Source: Axinella damicornis (lineage: Eukaryota > Porifera > Demospongiae > Axinellida > Axinellidae). From it: a stretch of DNA of 64,000 nt. The translations under genes and the position numbers were made by a program. Where the stretch lies: contig OZ007512.1 of NCBI GenBank assembly GCA_963931865.1, positions 1,073,951 to 1,137,950 on the forward strand, written 5' to 3'. Under the pieces are notes generated by a model. It saw nothing but the letters and a program-made list of their open reading frames with translations, did not search any database and was not told the origin of the DNA. Shown piece after piece: positions 24,255 through 34,478 of the stretch; within the stretch, counting starts at the first letter, position 1; each line of letters opens with the position of its first letter.

Positions 24255-26337
24255 GTGCAACTTGTCAATGGCACCAATTCTCCTTCTGCATGGGCATAAA
24301 CAAAATATTATGTGTAAGCCTTGCAAATTCAGCCGGGCCACAAGGCCATGTAGCTAGATAACCAGCTGCTTTGCAGCCCCCCTGCAAAGGTGATACTTTC
24401 GGCAGTGCCTACCAACATTTGCTGTTTACTTTTATCGTTTCCCCCCCTTCCAAAATCTTGAATCAGCCCCTGCAGTTACAGTTTGCTTACAGCACCAGTC
24501 GCGTTCTGCACCAGCAATACATGCATGTAAGATCCATTTTGAAACTCCCTTTTAAAAGCTGCCCCTGCATGGTAACGCTCACCTTAGTAGAACTTGTTAA
24601 CCGGAGCAGCCTGGTAGCAACTTGAAGTATATATAAGATCAGCCAAATCAGCCTCTTCAGCTAACAGACTTAGCTAATGACTATACCCTTAGAGTTCAAC
24701 TCAACTTTATATCTTACAGGAAAGGTCAGTACTTGAGTGAAGCCCTAGGCTTCAGGAAAGCCCTGACCTTTTCCCATTGGCAGTCATGGATAGTTGAGTC
24801 TTGTTCTGCATGTCAGTGTAGCATTACATTTCCTGTGAGTGTACCATTACATTTCCTATCAGCTCTAATCTGTGGGCTTATAGTTTAGGGATGATGTGCT
24901 GCCACAATGCCTCCGATAACAGTATAGAGCCACTAAATTAATGTGTTCCCATGACTATATCTAGCCAATGCCTGTGCATGGGTTTATTCATAGCTATAGG
25001 TGCTTGATGACTTTAGTGGAGGAGTGCATTTGGGGACTTATAGGCAAAGGCTGAGATGTACTTCTTGAAGTGAACTGACTCCACCAGTCAAATGAAGCAT
25101 GCGTATGCATGGCCTTATGAAGATCGGCACAGTCTGATTGAAACATTGGCAACTTCTATGTGAAGTTCATGCAGCAATTGCTACATTGCTACATGATATG
25201 TCCCTCTATCTACAATATCATGTATATATGACAGTCAATGAATGAAATGGTAAAAGGCTGCAGTAAGTGAGGACAGTTAATACATCGCCTCCAGTCTTTG
25301 ATCGCTTGCAGCACGCAAATATGGTGGGGGAAGGCCTGGGAGATCTGGTCATGTGCGGTTACATCAGGTAGAAAGATGTCACTGAATTGGTTGAACTATT
25401 ACAAGGATTTTACCATCCCCAATTTATTGAGTCACTATAATTATGTAATAATATATTACTTGGTCCTTAATGAGTTAGGGTTATCTCACCTTAATCGTTT
25501 CAAAGTCATACTATGTGGCATGTCATACAATACTTACACGGCTTCTAAGAGGTCACTTGAATGCATGTCACAAATGCATACTAAAGTTCCTCTTAAAAGC
25601 TTTACATATTTTATGTATAAACCTCTTAACCTGACACATTGTAGGAATCACCTCCAAAGTGCCTCCTAAAAGGTGTGAACAACCAAGTAAGTAATAGCAG
25701 ATGACACATTGTTTGACTCCCTCGAAGTGCCTGTAATTTTACAGGTAACACCTGTTTTATACTGCATGGGAGAGCATTTTGGTGCAACTAAGGTAACCAA
25801 ACTGAGTTAAAACAACCCTGGTCCTTTAACAGTGAATTGGCTGGATGACATCTGAGGAGACCTATTTTGGAATGATCTTGAGCTATTTCTCTAGTTTTAT
25901 CTCCTAGGCTAGACCCTCCCGACAAACCCCAAAGGTAAAACAATAAGGGTTGAAATGGACACTTATTGTTTATCATTTTAGTCTGCATTGGCTTCATAAA
26001 AATTTCACAACGCAAAATCATTGATCTTATAATTATGTGATTGTACCTAACATGTTGAAGCACTTTTGACAATAAACTCTTGTAGTGTCGGAGACTATTG
26101 ATGGTGGAGTACATGTGTTGGTGTAGATACAACTCTCACTTGGCATTACAGTTAATTGTTAAATTTTAGACGGATTGCACCACCATTTATAAGTTGCCAT
26201 CTGTGTGGAATAATGTCCATCGTGGATATTATATTACTCAGTCTTTAATGGGTTACAGGGTTAGTGTTAGCCCTGAGGACAGGGGGGTGGGTGGGGGGGA
26301 TGTAGATACAGCAGTTTATCTCATGTTAATTAATTTG
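24255..26337. other. Non-coding spacer
   Basis: No exon supported on either strand; scattered ORFs up to 123 codons lack splice signals or family features. A palindromic stretch (GGGCTTTCCTGAAGCC-like) occurs near 24745-24765. Confidence 0.4.
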
Positions 26338-26520
26338 TATGAAGCCATAGAAGATGAAAGGGCGGAAGTGTGCTTTGTTTTCCATAATAAGCGTATAGTG
26401 TGCTATATTTTCCACTGGAAAATATAGCATCGGAAATAGCGCTCCGTACGTGGTGCAATAAACCAGTTAAAGTACCGCTTACGCTCGTCTGGCCCTTTCT
26501 ATACTGTTTGTGCCTATTTC
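26338..26520. repeat. MITE-like repeat, copy related to 63668-63950
   Basis: Starts ATGAAGCCATAGAAGATGAA and contains the dyad TATATTTTCCACTGGAAAATATA followed by GCGCTCCGTA and CAGTTAAAGTACCGCTTA. The same order occurs at 63668 onward in the same orientation, where the second half is complete; here it is truncated or diverged. Confidence 0.7.
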
Positions 26521-26674
26521 AACACGGTCTTCCAAGTCCAGGTCGGATCACACGGCTTTGTTTTTGGTGACAAAAAAACTATGAAATAGCGCTTAATTAA
26601 GTATACGGTTACTAAAGTGAAATACATACTAAAATGCATTATAGTTTTAGTTTTAGAAAAAACAACATTGCGTA

Positions 26675-26870
26675 AGGTAATAACTATATTTGTTGAGTGT
26701 GCACTTCATACGAAATACGTTAGAGGGCTAACATACTAAATGTTGAATTTAGATTTTCTGTAGCATCAAGGTTGTTTTTCAATAATAAGGAACAAAAAAA
26801 TGATACAAAGTAAAAAGAATTGATCAGTCAGGCATAGTGCCGAAGACATTCAACTGGCCTCTTTAAACCT
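26675..26870 (-). pseudogene. Decayed copy of a 3' terminal exon and its 3' flank
   Basis: Resembles 28287-28440 in order: CGTAAGGTAATAACT, TGTTGAATTTAGATTTT, AATGATACAAA, CAGTCAGGC and GTGCCGAAGAC. The reverse frame gives a VFGTM ending comparable to VLGTM in the better copy, but with a small indel. The two copies bracket the terpene synthase. Confidence 0.55.
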
Positions 26871-27236
26871 TTGTAGTAATTAGGTGCGGCTTTGCCATAC
26901 ATAATTGAATCAATTACCAACAATTGAGAGGACGATCAAGTGGCCATCCCATTTCCGTGGCCCTGAATTGCAGAAGAGGTACGGGTAACCAAGCAACAAC
27001 TATGCATGCCGGTTAATCAACGTAGGGGTTAAAACAAGTATGAACTAGCTAGGGGTTAAAACAGCTATGAGGAAGTTAAGTACGGCCGGGTAACCAACCT
27101 GCCCCGTCTACATGCGCACCGCCAACTGTCACCTTGGCGCGGCGGTTCACGCCGGAAGTCACATGACTGTGATTAGACGTCTACTTCGAATCGGCCGAGT
27201 CACGATCGCCCGCAGCAACTCGAACTCACGCCAGTC

Positions 27237-28217
27237 ATGTCTCAGTTCACTGACGTTCCCGCGAAGGCACTGGCCCTCCAGCACCCTTTCAAATACGCAA
27301 ACTCGGCACTTAGTGCAGCAAAATTGCGAGAAGCATCTGTTACGTCATCACTCAAGAGTAGGCTGCAAAACCGCCTCTCTGCCCTAAAGCTCAATCTCAA
27401 ATTTATCGAGGGGCTGAACATCACTGACTTCATTGCTAAGGCCTACAATATTGGCATTGAGTGCCCCTCAACAGGATGTCAGGATCGGCTGTGGATCTTT
27501 TCTGCGACTTTCTTTATCGTCTTTGTTGAGTTTGATGACCACTTTGACAAGCAGTTTTGCACACCAGAAACTGTTGCCAAGTTATCGATGGAAATAAGGG
27601 GGATTCTGAAAGCTCTCAGTAGGCACAGTCTCGGTGGTCTTCAAGGAGTCCTGGATGATTGGCCCTCTGCTGTTCCTTGCAAGGAAGCCTACCTCTGGCT
27701 TCTCCAAGAAGCTGAAGTTTTGAGAAAAGGTGCTGCTGAGCTAATTCACAGCTCTTTCAATGACTACTGTCTTGGCGTTGTATCGGAGATTGTGGAGTGG
27801 GCACCGGACCTGCATCGAGGTGACCTGACTGCCTGGAATCTTGACCGATGCAATGAAGTTCGCAAACGCTCAGCTGGTGGAACTGTTGCTGTAGCGCCAC
27901 TCTATGTCATCAACGAGTGGATGACACGCGATCACTACAGAGCTTGCAACGAGCTTCTATACGATATGTCAGTGATTCTTGCGCTTAGTAATGATGTGCT
28001 AGGGGCAATGGAGAAAGGCAGTCAGTCCATTGGCATAGAAACAATCAAGATAGTAAGTGCTGATGAAATTGTGCATTGGCACAATCAGAAAGTAGAATGC
28101 CTCCGAAAGGATATTCTTGAGCTGGACGGAGACACAAGACGGTTCATGGAAGAGGTGGAGATCAGTTCGGCTGGGTTCTTTCTATGGCAGTGCAATTGTA
28201 AGCGTTATATTGATTAG
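27237..28217 (+). CDS. Type I (class I) terpene synthase
   Basis: Single uninterrupted 326-codon ORF, the usual length of a one-domain microbial-type or animal terpene synthase. The aspartate-rich motif is at residues 100-104 (DDHFD inside FVEFDDHFDK). A diphosphate-sensor-like Arg sits near 209 (EVRKRSAGG). The second metal motif is at 252-260 (NDVLGAMEK), and an Arg-Tyr pair lies near the C-terminus (R323-Y324). These enzymes ionise prenyl diphosphates with three Mg2+ and cyclise the cation. The second motif departs from canonical NDxxSxxxE: Ser is Gly256 and the Glu lies one position early (259). A protein coupling system or other partner genes are not adjacent. An upstream out-of-frame ATG at 27112 overlaps the start. 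Substrate (C10, C15 or C20) cannot be predicted. Type I terpene synthases encoded by animals are known from octocorals and sponges. Confidence 0.88.
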   Translation: MSQFTDVPAKALALQHPFKYANSALSAAKLREASVTSSLKSRLQNRLSALKLNLKFIEGLNITDFIAKAYNIGIECPSTGCQDRLWIFSATFFIVFVEFDDHFDKQFCTPETVAKLSMEIRGILKALSRHSLGGLQGVLDDWPSAVPCKEAYLWLLQEAEVLRKGAAELIHSSFNDYCLGVVSEIVEWAPDLHRGDLTAWNLDRCNEVRKRSAGGTVAVAPLYVINEWMTRDHYRACNELLYDMSVILALSNDVLGAMEKGSQSIGIETIKIVSADEIVHWHNQKVECLRKDILELDGDTRRFMEEVEISSAGFFLWQCNCKRYID

Positions 28218-28400
28218 TATAAGCTTAGCAAAGGAACTTGTAGAGCATGATTTGCAGTTCTGAATGTTCTCATAATTATAGTTCATAAGGTAATTTACTG
28301 ATTGTGTACTTTATGCGCAAAGTTCATTGAACTAACAAAATAAGTGTTGAATTTAGATTTTTAATGAGCAAAAATTTAATGATACAAAACAACTGTTCAG

Positions 28401-28524
28401 TCAGGCGTGCATGGTGCCGAGGACCTCAGCGGCATTTCCACGCTGGATTGCCGCAGCAATCCTCTGCACAAGGAAGCAGGGCTCTCCATGCAGTTTCGCA
28501 ATAATATTGCTTGTGTCTGCTGTA
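28401..28524 (-). CDS. 3' terminal exon of an unrecognised minus-strand gene
   Basis: A CTGCAG acceptor at 28525 opens a 124-bp exon. The frame contains HGEPCFLVQRIAAAIQRG and ends VLGTMHA-stop at 28401. It is convergent with the terpene synthase, whose stop lies 184 bp away. No upstream exon was confidently found. The sequence is amphipathic-helical; no family is recognised. A degraded relative lies at about 26824-26870. Confidence 0.5.
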
Positions 28525-29871
28525 CTGCAGCTGTGGAGTGGATTAGCTATGCAGAAACGTTGGACAGTGCAGACTTACAAGTTTAGCAATGCCATTTAAA
28601 GCAAGTTCAGTGATGATGTCATATTACTCGCCATGCATCCACCCCCCACTAATGGGGCCCAGGACCCGCATGAAAACCTTTAGTATTGATAACCCAGGAC
28701 TACCGCATCTAGCTACATGGCATGTAGGTGCGGTAGTCCTGGGTTATCAAATCAAACTGAACCGAATTGAACTGAACTAGCTAGCTATGACTCCCCAAAA
28801 TGGAGTGTTGGGAACAATAGAATTGTCTGGAGCTAGCTGCTTTCCAATCGCATCTGAGGTGACAAAGCTCCTGATCAGTTAGTCTTTTCACAGTCAGTAC
28901 ACTTCAGTTAAAATAACCCATAGAGTGGTTACTCTGGTTTCAGGGAACTCTCACCTGCTGGTGATGCATTACATTTCTGGTATATGAACCAAACCAATGG
29001 ATGCATAACTAACCAGGGAAGTGCCAATCACATGCATACTTCAGCTAGTAGACAAGTGCCTTGCTTGACTTATGATTAGTGTGACAGAAGGAGTACCCAA
29101 GCTGTGGTCACCTCATGCAGTGCTTCCTTGGTGAATGAGCACTCAAGTGCAGTCATACTTTGATCCTATTAGTAGCTATTGGATAGTAATAAGCCTACTT
29201 ACATAGGTCACGGTTCCTAGTAGTCCAGGTAACTAGGAGAAGTATGGGATGCACTTCCAAACAATGTGCATTCAAGCAGATCATTTACACTGCTTGACCA
29301 CTATAGGTCCTCCAACAGACATTCATATGGGTAAGTCACCTACCTAATGTTAGAAGTGAAGCTACATGACATTTGTGGTTGTGGACCCATTCTTTGGTAA
29401 CCACTGTAGATGAGGTATGCAACTATGGTGACCAGAGTCTGGTTAAAGCAACACTTCTTTTAGCTACAGTGCCGTGGCTCTTTGGAATGGCGGATGGAAG
29501 ACAGGTCTCTTCATGGTACTTACCAGCTAGGTATGCATCATCTGCCAGTGTTACCTGGTTAGTTTGCAGTGCACGGGAGTTCACTGAAAACCTGAATAAC
29601 CACTCCATGCATGGGTTATTTTAAGTGAGTATTTTTCCAGTGACTTTAAGTGAGTATTTGTCCAGTGACTTAAATCATTATTGCATCTCTCTGTATCTAC
29701 AAGGCCACATGTAAAAGATAGGAATCCATAAACTCTAGACAAAGGACAAAATGAGATTCTAAAGATAGCTCCAACAAATTTAAACTGCCAATCAAGGAAA
29801 AGACCCATGCATGATTCTCTGCTCAGAAGCTGCATCTGTTCAGACATTGCTCCATTGGATACTGAATCTAT
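28525..29871. other. Non-coding spacer with one foldback
   Basis: A perfect-arm inverted repeat occupies 28686-28750. The rest shows no supported gene. Confidence 0.5.
28686..28750. repeat. 65-bp inverted repeat
   Basis: The arms TTGATAACCCAGGACTACCG and CGGTAGTCCTGGGTTATCAA are perfect complements of at least 20 bp around a loop of about 20 bp. Confidence 0.9.
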
Positions 29872-30474
29872 TTAACTTCTGTTCGCTTCAAATAACCATA
29901 CATCACCAATCACAGATTGGTTATAATTGCGGTAATGGTGTTGGGGCTGTGCACTACTTACAAAGCGCTAGTGGAGAGTCGCTAGGCTCTCCACGCACAT
30001 AAAGCCGCCATAGGATAGCCGCTTGGCTCTCCCCGTACATATCGCAGCCAGCGGAGAGCCGCTTGCTCTCCCCGCCCATATAGCCGTCAGTGGAGAACCG
30101 CTTGCTCTCCCCACACTCGTGGAGAGCTGCTGCTCTCCCCTACCAAATAGCAGCCAGTGGAGAGTTGCTGTTCTCCTCACATATATAGCAGCCAGTGGAG
30201 AGCTGCTGCTCTCCCCGCACAAATAGCCGCCAGTGGAGAGCTGCTGCTCTCCCCACACCTATAGCCGCCAGTGGAGAGCTGCTGCTCTCCTCACGCATAT
30301 AGCAGCCAGTGGAGAACCTCTTGCTCTCCCCTCACATATAGAAGCCAGTGGAGAGCTGCTGCTCTCCCCACAGCCAGTGGAGAACCGCTTGCTCTCCCCG
30401 TACCTATAGCCGCAGCAATACTTGTATGTAACTTGTTGCTTCCTGATATTGATGTGATGGAGGGGACAACCCCC
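29872..30474 (-). repeat. Split direct repeat B2 of the YR retrotransposon
   Basis: 603 bp, apparently identical to 30748-31350 (offset 876 bp throughout). Contains the 12-hairpin array. Confidence 0.93.
29970..30400. repeat. Array of 12 short hairpins within repeat B
   Basis: Units of roughly 28-44 bp each contain GGAGAGC-(n)-GCTCTCC, for example GGAGAGCCGCTTGCTCTCC and GGAGAGCTGCTGCTCTCC, separated by spacers such as CCGCACAAATAGCCGCCAGT. Twelve were counted, starting near 29972, 30012, 30054, 30092, 30120, 30158, 30198, 30236, 30272, 30310, 30350 and 30379. An identical set recurs in B1 (about 30846-31276). Stems are 4-7 bp with a few mismatches. Confidence 0.9.
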
Positions 30475-30583
30475 CTAACCCTTAAATTCAGCCCCAACAC
30501 CGTCCCACCCTCAAGGTGGAAAGTATACACCTATAAAATTGTAATGTAATATGTGATATTAACATTGGGATGAGGAGGGAGGG

Positions 30584-30752
30584 AGAATTTTTCTACAGCC
30601 CAAACTCGCCCTCCTGCCACGCGGGGAAATGCCAGCAACTGACTTTATCACCTGACCGTCACATGACTATCACGTGCACAGCCCCACCCATTCCACCAGC
30701 GCATACCGCTCCAAAGTTAACATTGTTTAACTTCTGTTAAACTCCTATTAAC
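30584..30752 (-). repeat. Split direct repeat A2 of the YR retrotransposon
   Basis: 169 bp from AGAATTTTTCTACAGCCC to CTCCTATTAAC, matching A1 at 35900-36068 without visible differences. Confidence 0.93.
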
Positions 30753-31350
30753 TTCTGTTCGCTTCAAATAACCATACATCACCAATCACAGATTGGTTAT
30801 AATTGCGGTAATGGTGTTGGGGCTGTGCACTACTTACAAAGCGCTAGTGGAGAGTCGCTAGGCTCTCCACGCACATAAAGCCGCCATAGGATAGCCGCTT
30901 GGCTCTCCCCGTACATATCGCAGCCAGCGGAGAGCCGCTTGCTCTCCCCGCCCATATAGCCGTCAGTGGAGAACCGCTTGCTCTCCCCACACTCGTGGAG
31001 AGCTGCTGCTCTCCCCTACCAAATAGCAGCCAGTGGAGAGTTGCTGTTCTCCTCACATATATAGCAGCCAGTGGAGAGCTGCTGCTCTCCCCGCACAAAT
31101 AGCCGCCAGTGGAGAGCTGCTGCTCTCCCCACACCTATAGCCGCCAGTGGAGAGCTGCTGCTCTCCTCACGCATATAGCAGCCAGTGGAGAACCTCTTGC
31201 TCTCCCCTCACATATAGAAGCCAGTGGAGAGCTGCTGCTCTCCCCACAGCCAGTGGAGAACCGCTTGCTCTCCCCGTACCTATAGCCGCAGCAATACTTG
31301 TATGTAACTTGTTGCTTCCTGATATTGATGTGATGGAGGGGACAACCCCC
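30748..31350 (-). repeat. Split direct repeat B1 of the YR retrotransposon
   Basis: Second copy of the 603-bp repeat, adjacent to the recombinase 3' end. Just beyond it, at 31363-31382, is the perfect 20-bp palindrome ATCACCATAATTATGGTGAT. Confidence 0.93.
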
Positions 31351-31568
31351 AAACATCCACTATCACCATAATTATGGTGATCCCTCCCCAAATCACATCA
31401 ATTAACCCCTTGTACAATTCTGCCCTACAGAAAAGAGGTAAGATTACTCTTTATCTATCCATCTTTTAGTCAAAGTTGACCTGAACTTCAAATCAATAAT
31501 AATCTGAGAAGAAACCATATCGGTACAACTGCACTGAATATACATACAGCTCAATGATCTATATCACT

Positions 31569-32558
31569 CTACTGGACCAACTGGGCAGATATTTTAGCAA
31601 GTTCAGCTCTAGGAATGCGAATGTATCTCTTGTAGGAATCACTGCTCCATCTCCCCAATGTCTGGATTGTTGACTCGGCTACTCCCCTGGCCGCCGCAGC
31701 AGTGGCCGCTCCAATCCGGAATGAATGGCCAGAGAAGTGAGTGCAATCCACTCCCGCTGCACACAAGATTTCCCGTAGTCTCTTTACAAACTGTTGCCTT
31801 GATAATGGGGTGCCATCTCTGAAACAAAAAAGAGGGCCGCTTTTGAAACCCCTAACTGCCAAGAATGCCAGCATGGCCTTTACGGGACAAATCTTCTTCT
31901 CAGTTCTTCCAACCATGAGGAATATACCGTGGCGCCATTGATCCGTTTTCGAACCCTTAATCCCCACTTGCAGCACCGATGGGTTATCCACGGAGTCCAC
32001 TGCCACATCCTGCACTGACAAATGCCACGATGGGTCGTAAGTTTCATTGCTCTGAACTGTGAATTCACCCGAGCGAAGGAAAGCGAAGAACCCCAGGCAG
32101 CAAGCCGCCCACATAAGCTTGTTCTCATATTTGCCTGGGTTGCAGTTCAAGATCTGGAAGATTTTGTCTAGTATTAATGGCGTGATGGGAAGGCGTTGGT
32201 CATTGCCCCCCGGTTTGTTTCTGTGGGTACCCCGCAACAGCAACTCCAATCTCAAATTACCGTTCAGTGGGTCTCCATGCCCCTTGGAAATGTGCAGGTG
32301 CCGCACTGCCGACAAATATGTTCTGATAGAAGAGTAGCACAATCGCTGGGACAGGTCAGCAGTGTACAGAATCAGATGCTGTTCTGAGGCTGGTAACGGA
32401 GCTATACCAATCTTGGCGCAAAAGTTTAGGTACCCTGCTTGCGCTGAAGAGTAAGTTCTTCTTGTGCTTGCTGCGATGCTATTCTCAATGAGTCCGTCAG
32501 CGATCTTCTCCAGACGTCCGATAGCCAATCTGGCTGGGACTCCACGAATATCCTCCAC
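31569..32558 (-). CDS. Tyrosine recombinase of the YR retrotransposon
   Basis: About 329 codons. N-terminal SAM-like core-binding region (STRRTYSSAQ, YSSIRTYLSAVRHLH). The catalytic domain has the first Arg in FLRSGEF, HxxR in HSFRIG, a conserved GRWSSDSYKRYI ending with the nucleophilic Tyr, and AELAKIS close to the stop. It should catalyse integration of the circular cDNA. It overlaps the 3' end of the RT-RNase H frame by 133 bp in a different frame, a common layout in DIRS-type elements. Confidence 0.93.
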   Translation of the reverse strand: MEDIRGVPARLAIGRLEKIADGLIENSIAASTRRTYSSAQAGYLNFCAKIGIAPLPASEQHLILYTADLSQRLCYSSIRTYLSAVRHLHISKGHGDPLNGNLRLELLLRGTHRNKPGGNDQRLPITPLILDKIFQILNCNPGKYENKLMWAACCLGFFAFLRSGEFTVQSNETYDPSWHLSVQDVAVDSVDNPSVLQVGIKGSKTDQWRHGIFLMVGRTEKKICPVKAMLAFLAVRGFKSGPLFCFRDGTPLSRQQFVKRLREILCAAGVDCTHFSGHSFRIGAATAAAARGVAESTIQTLGRWSSDSYKRYIRIPRAELAKISAQLVQ

Positions 32559-34360
32559 AACGCTTGTGGGATTGGGGTTGGCTGCCTTCTGGCTGAGGGG
32601 GCAAGGGCGAAGAAAGCCTGCATGGAATTCCGAGAAATAGCATCAGCAATGGAATTATCGACTCCGGCAATATGTGCCGCTCTTAGATTGATATTATAGT
32701 ATGCACACACAAAATGCAGCCCCCTGAGGAGATGCATGATGGGCCCATCCTTGCTTGTCCTAGCTGTAATGATGTTTACTACAGCCATATTATCGCATAA
32801 AACCCGGACTTGGCAGCCCCGCCAAAATGAGCCCCATACCGCTACTGCCAACAGAATGGGCAGAAGTTCTTTTACTGCAATGGACACTTTGGACCATCTG
32901 CCATTCCATGCACACTGAATCCATCTCTCTGACCAAAATGCGCCACATCCCCATCTTCCTGATGCGTCCGAGACGAACGTGAACTGGGGGTTCCACTCTG
33001 TCGCTACACTCTGCATCATGCCTAACCCATTCCAGGACTCGAGGAAGCAATGCCACCATGCTAGATCAGATCTGAACTCTGCTGTGAGATGTATCCAATG
33101 GTCTAACTTCTTCGCTTTCATTGCTGTGTCAATCATGCGTCTTACAAAAGTGCGGCCAGGAAGGATTATCTTAGCTGCATGCGCCAACTTGCCAATTAAA
33201 GAGAGAATATCTCTTTTCTTTCCTGCGCTCCTCCGGCTCCACGCTGCAATGAGCTTCCTCAACTCCTGCAGCTTGTCCTCTGGCAGCCGCATCTCCAGTC
33301 TGTTGGTATCCAACAGGATGCCCAAGAAGACTAAGATAGAAGTGGGGCCCTCCATCTTCTGCCATTTCAAGGGGAGCCCTAGTAGCTTGCAAACTCTGAT
33401 CATTATTTCCAGACTTCGCTTGCACTGGTCCGAGCCGCATGGGCCCATCACTAAGAAATCATCGAGGTAGTGAATTACCACTGACACTCCGTTCTGCTCC
33501 AACACCCACTCTAGAGCGTCCGCCAAGGCCGAGAAGATTTTTGGCGCTGATCTGAGTCCGAATGGGAGCACTGTGTCAATGTAGAGCTTTCCTCCCCAGT
33601 TCATACCTAGCAAATCTCGATCGTCTGGATTGATGGGTACATTTCTATATGCATGCTCTATGTCCATCTTGGCTAGCTGGGTGTGTCTGCCAAGCCGCAG
33701 GATGTTAGCAACAGCTTGATCCACCGTGGCGTACTTCACCGAACACAGTTCTTTCGATATCCCGTCATTCACACTGTTGTTATGGGGGCTAGATAAGTCA
33801 AGGATCAACCGCCACTTGCCCTGTTGACTACGCTTCGGAATTACTCCAAATCTGCTGGTTTTGACAAAAGGCATGTCGTCAAGGGGTCCCACAACTCTCC
33901 CAGCCCGTATCTCAGTTTCTAAGTATTCTACCACTGGTTCACTGTGTCTTATGGCTGACTGCATGTTACCCTGCGATTGTCTTAAGCTGGATGATCGGTC
34001 ATACCCTATCCGAAACCCTTGGGAGATTCCCGTTAGTAGGTATTGTACGAACAATCTGTCCGGGTGGAGTGCTAGTGCCTCCTGCCACTGTGCGTACGAT
34101 AGTGGCGTGGTGACTACACATGCTTGAGGGGGTATCTGCCGGGGTGAGGATCTTACACATTCCTCGAGCTTAAGAAGGTCCGTAGTATATTGGTAATGGC
34201 CGTTGCCCTGTGGTTTCTTCATATCCATTGAACTATCATTCTCATAAGTATACAGCTCCTCAATTATCGGAATTAACGGGGTAGCATTATCCATATTATC
34301 GATTAGACTGGTTCCACATGTGTTAATGAATCGGCTCGAGTTCGTACTATTATTGACCAC
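32426..34360 (-). CDS. Reverse transcriptase - RNase H of the YR retrotransposon
   Basis: Polymerase motifs: RLILDLSSPHNNSVNDGI, FGLRSAPKIFSALADAL, and the active-site YLDDFLV near 33456-33471. The RNase H part has FVSDASGRWGCGAFW and later HIAGVDNSIADAISR. The frame is open from about 34545, overlapping the end of gag by about 65 bp in another frame. The first ATG of the frame is only at 34294, and the codon at 34360 is GTG. Translation may therefore use frameshifting, reinitiation or splicing. The C-terminal 60 residues after RNase H are not a methyltransferase. Confidence 0.93.
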   Translation of the reverse strand: MVNNSTNSSRFINTCGTSLIDNMDNATPLIPIIEELYTYENDSSMDMKKPQGNGHYQYTTDLLKLEECVRSSPRQIPPQACVVTTPLSYAQWQEALALHPDRLFVQYLLTGISQGFRIGYDRSSSLRQSQGNMQSAIRHSEPVVEYLETEIRAGRVVGPLDDMPFVKTSRFGVIPKRSQQGKWRLILDLSSPHNNSVNDGISKELCSVKYATVDQAVANILRLGRHTQLAKMDIEHAYRNVPINPDDRDLLGMNWGGKLYIDTVLPFGLRSAPKIFSALADALEWVLEQNGVSVVIHYLDDFLVMGPCGSDQCKRSLEIMIRVCKLLGLPLKWQKMEGPTSILVFLGILLDTNRLEMRLPEDKLQELRKLIAAWSRRSAGKKRDILSLIGKLAHAAKIILPGRTFVRRMIDTAMKAKKLDHWIHLTAEFRSDLAWWHCFLESWNGLGMMQSVATEWNPQFTFVSDASGRWGCGAFWSERWIQCAWNGRWSKVSIAVKELLPILLAVAVWGSFWRGCQVRVLCDNMAVVNIITARTSKDGPIMHLLRGLHFVCAYYNINLRAAHIAGVDNSIADAISRNSMQAFFALAPSARRQPTPIPQALWRIFVESQPDWLSDVWRRSLTDSLRIASQQAQEELTLQRKQGT

Positions 34361-34478
34361 AGCAACATTATCAATTCCAGGAGTATTTATGCGTCGACTC
34401 GAGTTTGTACCATTACTAGTGCTTGAATCAGATCTTACGGTAGTGATGTGTGTAGAAGTATCTCCTCCATTCCGTGAC

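Noticed and set aside
27112..27387. Small ORF overlapping the terpene synthase start
   Set aside because: Different frame, no family features; at most an upstream ORF.
29970..31280. CRISPR-like array (regular short repeats with spacers)
   Set aside because: Repeats vary in sequence and spacing, contain self-complementary stems, and the whole array is duplicated as part of a retrotransposon terminal repeat in an animal genome.
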